Origin: Dioscorea cayenensis subsp. rotundata
Lineage: Eukaryota > Streptophyta > Magnoliopsida > Dioscoreales > Dioscoreaceae
Length of the DNA: 64,000 nucleotides
Assembly: GCF_009730915.1 (NCBI RefSeq)
Contig: NC_052475.1
Span: 31,185,016-31,249,015 of the forward strand
Direction: 5' to 3'
Below the pieces are notes generated by a model, which worked only from the letters and a program-made list of their open reading frames with translations, had not been told where the DNA came from and did not search any database. The position numbers and the translations under genes are program-made. The number at the start of each line of letters is the position of its first letter. Position 1 is the first letter of the stretch. Shown here one piece after another: positions 29,796 to 40,653 of the stretch.

Positions 29796-31275
29796 TTCCC
29801 AGTCATCTTCCATCTGTGTTCACCTGAGACATCTCAAACGAAGATGAAATCTTCCTCTTGTAATCATATTGCCTAGCCATGATATCAACCAGTCCTATGC
29901 TTGAAGACACAATTACCAGCAATGGTTACAATAATTTTGAGACTTAAATGCTTATCTTTGTTGTCCCTGTATTATTTGTTCCTTTTCTGTGTTTCTCAGT
30001 GGTGCTCTTAAAGATTGATGGAAAAGCAGAAATTATATCCCCTCTTTCTGATATTGGGATTTGGATCTTAGTCTTCTAGTTTGAGCTCACTTGTTAATCT
30101 CTTTGTTTTGATAATATACATATTTCACATGATTTCTGGATATGAAATAACATGCATTAATTCTTTGTCTGGCAGGCAAGTCTTAATCTTGCCGATGGCA
30201 TACACAAATGCAATTAACTGCAGAGGAAGGAAGAAAGAAAGATTCCTGATTGCTTTTGTTCCAAAAGTTCAAGGGTTTGCTTTTTGGAGACTTTTCAAAC
30301 CTTTCAGAGAAAGTGATTGTAAGTCATCTTCTTTAAATCCATGCAATGCTGTTTGATTCTATCCAAAGGACGATGAAGTTGAAAATGAGAGTGACATAAG
30401 GCACATTTTTAATATGTGTGCGCCAATTGCTCTGATGAGAATAAAAAAAAAGAAACTTTAAACTGAAAATGGGAAGGCATTTTGCAGCCCAATGAGCTGG
30501 GAATGTCAATTCCAATCCAATTAGGCAAATAAAATGTGCACAAAACAATTATTTCCATTCATTTTGCTGAAATGGTACGAGTGATCAGGATGGAATCTTT
30601 AGATCTGCATTATTGTGGTGGTTCTTGATTTTATTCACATGTTTTATTTTCATTGAACATTTACTCGTTACCTCACATTTTTATGCAGGCTGCTTTCAAT
30701 CGATACCGGGGATTGTGAACTGAAAGAACACACCAAGCCATGCCGGGAACGGTATCATCTAATTCTTAAGAGTAAGTACAAACAACTTATGAAACACTTG
30801 TCTTCAAAACACTTACAACAAATATATATCCAATGCATTAGGGATAAACGAGATAATAGTATAACATATCTAAAACAACCGATGTTGACGACGTCATTGA
30901 AGCATCATTGATACAGAGCACATGCATTGAGAAAAATATCAAACCTTAGACAAAGATAGGAAGATGGGAGTGACAAAACAATGGGCTAAGTAGTAGTATT
31001 GCTTGTCTTACCATGGTCATTGTTATAGTGATGGCAAAAAATATGTTACAAGTCAGTCTTTAACCACCTTCCTGTTTGAAAGTGTGTGTGGAAGATGTGT
31101 AAAATGTGGGCATATTCCCAAAAAGTGACTTGTTGAGCTCCTCTCTTTTTCTTTCTTTTGAGTCTAGACCAATCCTTTCAAAAATGAAAGTTTTGTGGAG
31201 GACTTTCCCTTTTGTGTTGGACTTGTTAGATGCTTCTTCTTGCCATAACCAGTGACAAAGTCTTTCTTATCCATC

Positions 31276-31276
<1 letters not shown>

Positions 31277-31308
<32 letters not shown>
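31277..31308. repeat. (AC)n microsatellite
   Basis: Sixteen perfect AC units in intergenic sequence. Confidence 0.95.
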
Positions 31309-31310
<2 letters not shown>

Positions 31311-32733
31311 CACAGTCTCCACAGGTTCACATCATCATTTAATTGAGTGCTTTTTAAGTTTGTCAAGAATGTTTCTTTGATGTTGTAGCTTTAGATGCTA
31401 GGCTTTACAAGGTCTAGCTTTTCTTAGCAAGTGAGCAATGACATGGATTCTCTAGATGCTCTTATTTATTTATTTATTTAATTAGGATTGAATTTTTTTT
31501 TATAAATTTTTTTACACTAATAATGACCAATATATATATATATATATAAAAAAATCTTATGAATCTCTAGTCTAGATTGAAGAAATGCACATGTATGTAC
31601 ATATATGCTATGTATGAGTTGATATATTTATTTCAATGTTTGTTTAATTAATTTATGTGAAATTATAGGGATATATGAATAAAAATAATTTTTTTTTAAA
31701 GTCTTTTGATCCATTGGTTTTCAAGGAACAATGGGTTTTATATCAATTTGGGATGAGATATTGGTAGTTTTATAAAAGTTAAGTCTTTTTCAATGGGAGA
31801 ATTCAAACTCAAAACTTTTGGTGACTAATTTTGATTAGTAAAATAAAATATAAATAAATAAATAAATAAAAGTCAGTTTGAGGGGAAAAATATTACATTA
31901 GTATAATACTAATTACCTTACCTATTTTACCATGGCATGCAAGTGAAAAAGAAAAAAAAAAATCCCCTCTTCTAATTTGAATTAATGCACATAAAATCTT
32001 ATAAATGATTTATTTATTTATTTTTATTTTGTGATGAGTCTTGTTGAAATCCTGCAAAGTATTAACTGAAAATAATTTATAAAAATTTTAAAATAAAAGA
32101 GCAGGATGTGCATATTAAAAGTATTATTTAGTAAAAATGAGTGCAATCATTCAAATCCGCATCTGGTCATACTTTATTGTGATGTCCAAAGAGCTACTTA
32201 ACTAATTTGCCAAATCCAAAGCAAATGCTCTTTGTTTCTAACCTAAACTAATTAAATTTTATTTTCACTGTGGGAATGCATTAACTTATTTTTAATCACC
32301 TTATTATCTTAATTTAATCATCCTCTCTTTCTCTCTCTCTCTAAAATAATAAAATTATAAAATTATTTTTCTCCATTGTAATCGATGAAGCGAGTACAAT
32401 AACTTAGTTCATTGCTAATCATTTATCGGCTGGCTTAATGAAGATCGAGGAATATAATTATTCTCAATGGTACCATAAGCTTAATATTCAAACCCTTAAT
32501 TGTTTGTGGTTTGGACTTTTGTGTGGGAACAATACTTAATTAAAGACATTAATTGGCATTAGTTGTATGATTCTAAACAATATTGTCCTATGGTTTGCAT
32601 AAAATAATCTTGATGATTAGTTAAAATAAAAGTTTGATATTGATTCTTTCAAAGAACCAATTAATTAAAATTATGGTCCTAAATTACCTTGTTCCTATAA
32701 TGATACCTATTAAGGGTAATTCCTATGATGGCA

Positions 32734-32804
32734 TTATGCCATGCTTCTCTTAATTATTTGTGATAATGTTTTATGCCATGCTTCTCTTAATTATTTGTGA
32801 TAAT
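32734..32804. repeat. 34-bp exact tandem duplication, period 37
   Basis: TTATGCCATGCTTCTCTTAA and the following ATTATTTGTGATAAT-type segment occur at 32734-32767 and again at 32771-32804 without change, separated by three bases. Confidence 0.9.
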
Positions 32805-34292
32805 CTTTTGAAATTAAAAGCATGGCCTCCTTGCAAGGTGAGTAAATCAAAATTTTAATTATTTAATTTTTTTAAAAAATTTATTAGTGGTCACAAAATT
32901 GGGTTTCACAAAACATTTGATTGTTAGAAGTTGAACAAGTAAATAAGCAATTGATTTTCATATATTTCTATATATATGTATATATAGATATTAGAATATT
33001 CATGTTGGACTAAATTTATATATAAATAAAAGAAAAAGATATGGCATTTTAAGATTTTTCATAACATTTATTTCAACGTTATAAGAAAAATATAGGTGTG
33101 TGTAACATGTGTTAATGCAACTCCTCTCACGTACATTGATTTATACCGGAGTAACAATTTGAAATTTACAAACTTAATAAAATTATTTAATGAAAACAAT
33201 GAAAATACGGAAAAAAAAAAAATCACAAAATCAGAAATTATTCTTATATTTACTTAAAACAGGGAATTATGTCAGTGACCATTTGATTTATTAGTATCAG
33301 ATCCTCTACATAAAGAGGCGAACTCGAATTGTAACTCTGTAGGTGGAGGGTATAAATATTGTAAATCTCCTATCCTCGTGTCTACTCATTCCTAACGCAT
33401 AATTTATTGACATTTATTAAAAAATAATAAAATATATAATGATATAAATATACAATCTATATAAGATGACAATTCAACATTTCCAGCTTGAACTCTAGTG
33501 GTAAAAATATATATATATAGGAAATTAGGGAAAAAAAAAAAACATTATTTTGTTGCCATATTTGCAAGATAAATTGGTTGTTTAGGTATAAAACTTTCCA
33601 AAAAGAAGTGCCATGCCAACTAATCTAGTGCACACCCCAATCTTTGTTTAAGCTTTCTCTTTTATAATTAGAAAAGTAGCACAAAACAGAGAGAGTGAAG
33701 TGAAGACGTTCATGGCTTGAAAACATACACATCAAGGCCATTGCAAAAGCCTAAAAACACAATCTATTTGTCCCTTAAGGGACTTCTAAGGAATCAACAA
33801 CTCTTTTCATCTTTATATAATTTATATATATATAAATTATATTTTAATATAAATAACTTGTCTCCCATTCATTGTCTTCTACTTTGGACTCAATTGCTTT
33901 TTCTCTAGTTATGAAGAAGGGAATTCATTGAGAGTTGGGAAAACCATTTTATACACACTCTTTTACTTTTGCCAATGTAGTTAATCTATAAACATATAAT
34001 AAAGAAGAGTTTTTGTGGTTTAGGGATTTAAATTGAGATTAATGAGTTTTAATAAAGTGGGAGGTGGTTTGGTGGAGGTGACTTTAATAAATATATATTC
34101 TATAAGATTGGTCTTAGTGAGTGCAAGTGCCAAGGCCAACTAATAATTAACTAGAGATTTAGAGAGACAGTGAGGAAGTTTTAGTATCTTGACCTACACC
34201 TACTACTTACTATTCATCTTCTTTTTCTATTTTAGGATCTCAACTTTTCCTTTATTTATTTATTTATTTTTTCTAGACCTTTTTTTTTTGTG

Positions 34293-34293
<1 letters not shown>

Positions 34294-34340
<47 letters not shown>
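34294..34340. repeat. (TA)n microsatellite
   Basis: A run of 47 bases, one of the longest AT tracts in the window. Confidence 0.95.
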
Positions 34341-34343
<3 letters not shown>

Positions 34344-34837
34344 ATGATTTTTTTACAATCGTCATCGCAATAGTTGAGTGATAAAATATTTGAATTCTAT
34401 ATATAAGGTTGAGAGTTTAACTCTCTCCATGTGTATATGAATTGATCGGTTGATATTATCAATATATATATATATATATATTATAAAATATTTTTGAACT
34501 ATTATATATTTTTAATAAGACTATTATTTATGCTTATGATTTTTTTTTTTATTCTATATAACTGATAATATATCTAAAATTTATTAATGATCCCAAATCT
34601 TGGAATTCAGAATTAATTGTAAAAAAAAAAACTACTACTCTTGCTATCACAACAACAACAATAATAATAACGTTTCTCAAAATGAAGTTTGAAATTCATT
34701 ACTCATAATTTTAAGCAATGATTTTAAAAACCATCTTTTCTATATCAGTATTATTTTTGTAAAATGATCCAAAAGGAAACTTAATAAGTAATAGATCCCG
34801 TGTATTACATGCATGGCAATAAATAATAATCTAGTAG

Positions 34838-34844
<7 letters not shown>

Positions 34845-34886
<42 letters not shown>

Positions 34887-35452
34887 AAACCTGCCTCAAT
34901 TAACAATAATGCAAAATTTTAGAAATGCCATTATTATTAAGTAAATGCCCCTTGTTAACTGCTACACAAAGGCAATCATGTATACCAATCCAACATACGA
35001 CTTGAAAGTGAAGTCATCTAAAACATCAATCGAAGTTTCTGGCCACATTCTGCTTAGCCTCTCTCTCTAATTAACCAACTATTCTTTCTCTTTATTTATT
35101 TAATCATTTATTTATAATAAAATAGATAAACTGTAAATTTTAATTAATAAAGATGCCACACACAACACCGAGAGAGTAACTGATGAGGAAAAAAGAACAG
35201 AATAAAATAAGTCCACTAAAATGGAATAAGTAAGTATAAAACATAAGTTAAGAGAACATAAATAATTAGTGCATATAAAAATAAACCTCAATAAAATATC
35301 ATCTTATTATATAAGACTGAGTGAATAGAAATATTTTTTAAAAAAACTAATAGTATACTACGTGAATGCATGCTTAATGGTTTAGTTCGGTAGAACAAAT
35401 TAAAATTTTAATTTTAATTTAACAACAAAATTATTGATTTGATGGAGAGAAT
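34845..35452. repeat. left copy of a roughly 600-bp duplication flanking the assembly gap
   Basis: The copy starts in an AT run (34845-34884), continues with CAAAACCTGCCTCAATTAA and ends at GATGGAGAGAAT directly at the first N. The same sequence returns at 36453-37052 after the gap. The halves nearest GATGGAGAGAAT are almost identical. The first halves differ by short indels and substitutions. Confidence 0.93.
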
Positions 35453-36452
35453 NNNNNNNNNNNNNNNNNNNNNNNNNNNNNNNNNNNNNNNNNNNNNNNN
35501 NNNNNNNNNNNNNNNNNNNNNNNNNNNNNNNNNNNNNNNNNNNNNNNNNNNNNNNNNNNNNNNNNNNNNNNNNNNNNNNNNNNNNNNNNNNNNNNNNNNN
35601 NNNNNNNNNNNNNNNNNNNNNNNNNNNNNNNNNNNNNNNNNNNNNNNNNNNNNNNNNNNNNNNNNNNNNNNNNNNNNNNNNNNNNNNNNNNNNNNNNNNN
35701 NNNNNNNNNNNNNNNNNNNNNNNNNNNNNNNNNNNNNNNNNNNNNNNNNNNNNNNNNNNNNNNNNNNNNNNNNNNNNNNNNNNNNNNNNNNNNNNNNNNN
35801 NNNNNNNNNNNNNNNNNNNNNNNNNNNNNNNNNNNNNNNNNNNNNNNNNNNNNNNNNNNNNNNNNNNNNNNNNNNNNNNNNNNNNNNNNNNNNNNNNNNN
35901 NNNNNNNNNNNNNNNNNNNNNNNNNNNNNNNNNNNNNNNNNNNNNNNNNNNNNNNNNNNNNNNNNNNNNNNNNNNNNNNNNNNNNNNNNNNNNNNNNNNN
36001 NNNNNNNNNNNNNNNNNNNNNNNNNNNNNNNNNNNNNNNNNNNNNNNNNNNNNNNNNNNNNNNNNNNNNNNNNNNNNNNNNNNNNNNNNNNNNNNNNNNN
36101 NNNNNNNNNNNNNNNNNNNNNNNNNNNNNNNNNNNNNNNNNNNNNNNNNNNNNNNNNNNNNNNNNNNNNNNNNNNNNNNNNNNNNNNNNNNNNNNNNNNN
36201 NNNNNNNNNNNNNNNNNNNNNNNNNNNNNNNNNNNNNNNNNNNNNNNNNNNNNNNNNNNNNNNNNNNNNNNNNNNNNNNNNNNNNNNNNNNNNNNNNNNN
36301 NNNNNNNNNNNNNNNNNNNNNNNNNNNNNNNNNNNNNNNNNNNNNNNNNNNNNNNNNNNNNNNNNNNNNNNNNNNNNNNNNNNNNNNNNNNNNNNNNNNN
36401 NNNNNNNNNNNNNNNNNNNNNNNNNNNNNNNNNNNNNNNNNNNNNNNNNNNN
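35453..36452. other. assembly gap of exactly 1000 N
   Basis: A run of 1000 undetermined bases, a round number that indicates a scaffold gap of assigned rather than measured size. The sequence before and after it is duplicated, so the gap may not contain any missing sequence. Confidence 0.98.
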
Positions 36453-36496
<44 letters not shown>

Positions 36497-37052
36497 AAAC
36501 CTGCCTCAATTAATGCAAAATTTTGAATGCCATTATTATTAAGTAAATGCTCCCCTTGTTAATCACACAAAGGCAATCATGTATACCAATCCAATCACAT
36601 GACTTGGAAAGTGAAGTTTCATCTAAACATCAATTGAAGTTTCTAATACATTCTGCTTAGCCTCTCTCTATCCAACCAACCATTCTTTCTCTTTATTTAT
36701 TTAATCATTTATTTATAATAAAATAGATAAACTGTAAATTTTAATTAATAAAGATGCCACACAATAACACCGAGAGAGTAACTAGATGAGGAAAAAAAGA
36801 ACAGAATAAAATAAGTCCACTAAAAATGGAATAAGTAAGTATAAAACACAAGAGAAACATAAATAATTAGTGCATATAAAAATAAACCTCAATAAAATAT
36901 CATCTTATTATATAAGACTGAGTGAATAGAAATATTTTTTAAAAAAACTAATAGTATACTACGTGAATGCATGCTTAATGGTTTAGTTCGGTAGAACAAA
37001 TTAAAATTTTAATTTTAATTTAATAACAAATTATTGATTTGATGGAGAGAAT
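36453..37052. repeat. right copy of the gap-flanking duplication
   Basis: It begins with an AT run directly at the last N, then CAAAACCTGCCTCAATTAA, and reaches GATGGAGAGAAT at 37041-37052. After that point unique sequence continues. It matches 34845-35452 throughout. Confidence 0.93.
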
Positions 37053-39655
37053 TAAGTGTTAATAAGTACAATTAGAGGAAGGGAAGTAGCAAGAGAAAAG
37101 TATGATGATTGAGATGGGGGGCAAAACAAAAGGATTGAATCATAGTGGACATCCAATGAGAAGAAACTTGACAAAGATTAGGCATCAAACAAAGAAAACA
37201 ATTGAAAGGAATGGTCTTAATCCAAGTTTATGGTGCTGTGGACTCCATTCTAAATCATGGACCTCAACAATTTGATTGTTTTTATGGTGGAGCCCTACAA
37301 AAAGGAGGATTGCTTTATATATATGTATGTATCATTTTAAATATTTTGCTACTACTACTAAGATTTATTAGAGTGATATTTTGCTATTAATTTATTGGTT
37401 AAAAGTTTAACTTGTTATATAGAATATTCTTGGTCAATTACCATTTTCATAGTAAAAACTTGTAGTTAAATCACTTTGAATATATATATATATATATATA
37501 TGATAATATGAATAAGTAACTTCACATACTTTGAATCTTTCACTGTGGTTTGAAAGAGAGTTGAAGGCTTTCTGTATAGGAGTTAATTGTATTATCACTC
37601 ATTTATTACGACGGTGATATATTTGATGGTTTAGTATTTTTTTTTTTCTCTATTTTGTCTTTTTTTTAAATCATCTAGCACTATTTAGTTGGATGTAGAT
37701 TAATTTCAAATATTAATAAAATTATGTTTGAATAATGTCATAAAATGAATTGAGATTAAAGTTCAAATTTGATTTTTTTTTTTTCATGTGGATTTGAGTT
37801 TGTTAAGTGCAAAAAACAGTGAAAATATTACACAAGAAAAACAATTTATTATTTTGAGAAAAATAAGTTAAATAGATTAAAAATATTAAATTAACAACAA
37901 TATTGGTCTATAATGTGAGAAAAAAATGGATCATTTTAATATCTTAATTATTTGTTTTGATCCTCTAATTGAACACAATAAATAAATATTAATCATAAAT
38001 TCAATAATTGTGTTGCCTTTAACTCATTTAATATTTGGTTCTTATTTTAAAATAATATATATTTTTTTTAAAAACTTATCTTAAGTTATAATAATCATAA
38101 AATTCAACTTAATATATATATATATATATTTCTTGGAAAGTGGTTTAGTTTGACTTGATTTACTTCATACTAAGTCAATCTTAAAAATATAAGTTATTGT
38201 ACCCAATTGTATTGCTTATAAGCAATTTGTTTATATATTATTTATTCGTGAATAACAAATTTAATTAATTATTTAATTACGTTAATATAAAAAAAAGAAG
38301 TTTAGGGTTTGGGTTCTCGCTATGACAGCCGTCCGATCATGAGATTAAGACTCCGCACCAAACAATACTCGCGCGAAATTGAATTAAATCATCATATCGC
38401 GTTCATTTAATTAATCTCACGAGAAAATCGAGCTTAGATCTTCCGAATCTTGACCACGATGAGACCGTATCCCCTTGTAAAGCTCTGCGTTCTGCTCACT
38501 CGCGGTTTCTTCCCATGCCTTAACTTGTCCCACTGGATAATTATTATTAATTATTTCAATAGAGTGGGTGCACCTTATTAATTAATTAATCACTTAATTA
38601 ATTAATTTGTCTTGTTCTGTTTAATTTGTTTTCTTATTTATATTTAATTTTTTTATATTGAATTTGTTTGTATTGTAATATTTATTTAATTTTGCTAGAG
38701 TTGCAAATAACTTTTCTCATCATGTGACATTATTGACCTTAATGATATGTTTGAAATGCTATTATAAAGTATAGATGAAGCATTATATACTTTCAATATA
38801 TATATATTAATTAATTAAAAAACTGTTTTCTTTTATTATTTTTTCCAGACAAATATTAACGAACTTGAAAAAAAAAAATTATTTTTGACACCGACATCTC
38901 TCGAATTCCTCTCTCAGAGGGGAAAAAAAAAATCATTTTTTATAAATGCCTTATGAATGAGCATTAATAAGGTTCTTGTCCCTTCCAATCTAATTATATT
39001 TTATTGTAATATTTTTTAATTAAAAAAAAAGAAGAGATTTTTTTCTATCATGTCCATTGTTTCATCATTTAATGAGCTTATTATCTCAAATGGCATATGA
39101 CAAAAGGACTTGATTTAACTTAATAAATAATAATATTCATTTAATTATTAGGTGTGTGTAAATACACATGCTAGAATTTTTTATGCATCATATAAGTTTG
39201 CTTGATCCTACCAACAAATAATACAATTCAATTTTTAGAGCAAAAGAAAAAGGAGAGGAAGGAGATGTAGTTAATTAAATTAAAACTGAAAGAAGGAATG
39301 GGATGGAAGTTCATTGAAAAAGACTTTTTAAAGTATAATAGATTGGGAGGGCTGGCAATGTCAGGTTGCAAGCTCACTCTATTCAATAAGTTAACAAAAC
39401 AAACAAAGTGAAACAAAATCATTAGATAAACCCAAACATCAAAAATTAATTAAATATATATATATATATATATATCAATAAATTAACAAATAAAAAAATA
39501 AAATAATTTTTTAAAAAAAGAGGGCTCAATTCAAGGATGCAGGAGGAGCTGTAGCAAACTTTGCAAAGGCGGTGGTTAATCATTCAATTCAATTTAGTTA
39601 TTTATTTATATATATATATATATATTATATAATCACTATCATGAACTAGTTTTTT
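37053..39655. other. AT-rich intergenic region upstream of the bHLH gene
   Basis: Mostly low-complexity A/T sequence with AT runs near 37482, 38114, 39455 and 39610. The one contrasting part is a GC-rich island at 38296-38530, listed separately. I see no complete gene. Confidence 0.7.
38296..38530 (-). other. GC-rich island, possible gene or promoter fragment
   Basis: About 235 bases with many CpG sites (CTCGCGCGAA, CACTCGCGG, CCGTCCGATC) inside strongly AT-rich DNA. On the minus strand it ends in AACCCAAACCCTAAACT, a telo-box-like motif. A minus-strand frame of about 40 codons, reading VGQVKAWEETASEQNAEL and stopping at 38417, looks coding-like. No family was recognised and no flanking exons were found. 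It could be a promoter, a captured gene fragment or a pseudogene exon. Confidence 0.35.
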
Positions 39656-39657
39656 GG

Positions 39658-39664
39658 TATAAAT
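39658..39664 (+). promoter_or_regulatory. candidate TATA box of the bHLH gene
   Basis: TATAAAT lies upstream of a long pyrimidine- and GA-rich leader and about 1 kb before the start codon. A good donor (AAAAA|GTAAGT, 40111) and an acceptor (GCTGTAG, ending 40621) suggest that the leader is spliced. Confidence 0.4.
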
Positions 39665-39925
39665 GGGTTGTTCAGACCTTTCCCATCTCTTTCTCTTTCT
39701 CTGTTGCTCTGTGTTCATCAGTCTTGCTCTATTGTTTGTTGTTTTCAGTTCTTTGTAGTAGACTTGTACCTTTGCTGTGCAGTTTTGCAGGATAGGCCTG
39801 TGAGATTTGGACTAGGCAGAAAGAGAGAGAGAGTGTGTGAGAGAGAGACAGTGGGAAGAAGAAAAAGTGCTGGAGTTGCTGTTGCTCTTGTAATTATTGT
39901 TTGTTTGTTGGTTTTTGTTTCAAAA

Positions 39926-39948
39926 GAGAGAGAGAGAGAGAGAGAGAA
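39926..39948. repeat. (GA)n microsatellite in the bHLH leader
   Basis: GA run within the probable 5' UTR, with shorter GA runs at 39822-39849. GA-rich leaders are common in plant regulatory genes. Confidence 0.85.
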
Positions 39949-40415
39949 AAAAAAAAGGAAGGAAATTTTTTGTTTTTGTTTTTTTTTATAATTTTTTTAA
40001 GTTCTGTGGATGGCAGATTGGGAGGAAGGAAGATTTCTGAAGTAGGTAGGTTTGATTATGATGTGTGTTTTAATTTTTTATTTTAATTTTTAATTTTTTA
40101 TTTTTAAAAAGTAAGTATTTTGTGGTATGGAGTTTTAAGAGAAGAAGTGTTTTTGGATTGGGTGTGGCAGTGATCTCTGAAACCAATGCATTCAATTCCA
40201 AATCCAGTGCTGAGTTTTCTGGATTGATTCCAGATTCCCTCACTAGCTTGTCACTTCAATCTCTCTTTTCCTTAACAACCATTGTTTAGATTGATGATCT
40301 GTGTGTCTTGTTTAGTCCCAACTTCAACTATCTCTGTACTCTCAGTTTTTGATTTCCAATGTTTTTTTCTTTTTTATCTTTGATGATGTATCTGGAATCA
40401 ATGCTTTTTTTCTGG

Positions 40416-40446
40416 TACTACTACTACCACTACTACTACTACTACT
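40416..40446. repeat. (TAC)n microsatellite
   Basis: TAC repeats, followed by a short TGC run near 40460, upstream of the bHLH start. Probably inside the leader intron. Confidence 0.85.
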
Positions 40447-40653
40447 CTTTCTTCTCCTGTTGCTGCTGCTGCTGCCCATCTGGGTTTGTGCAAGCCCTTG
40501 TGAGGATTTTTGATTCTCTTTTTCTGTTTCCCAATTCTTGTCTTTTCCTTGAATTTTTTTTTCTTTCCTGTGGTAGTATTTATTAGCTCTTGAATCCCTC
40601 ACATTCTGCAATTTGCTGTAGGTATTTCTGTTTTGATTGGAGGTAAAACAAAG

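Larger units (their letters stand above)
29796..34293. other. TFIIA gamma 3' flank and intergenic region
   Basis: The first few hundred bases are probably the 3' UTR. The remainder is AT-rich with a CA repeat (31277-31308), a short exact tandem duplication (32734-32804) and several A/T runs. I see no gene. Confidence 0.75.

Noticed and set aside
35400-36542. Reading frames of more than 360 codons across the gap on both strands
   Set aside because: They consist almost wholly of undetermined bases and AT repeats and have no coding meaning.
40633-40653. Extension of the bHLH protein by seven codons
   Set aside because: The extension begins with TTG; the ATG at 40654 is the first standard start.
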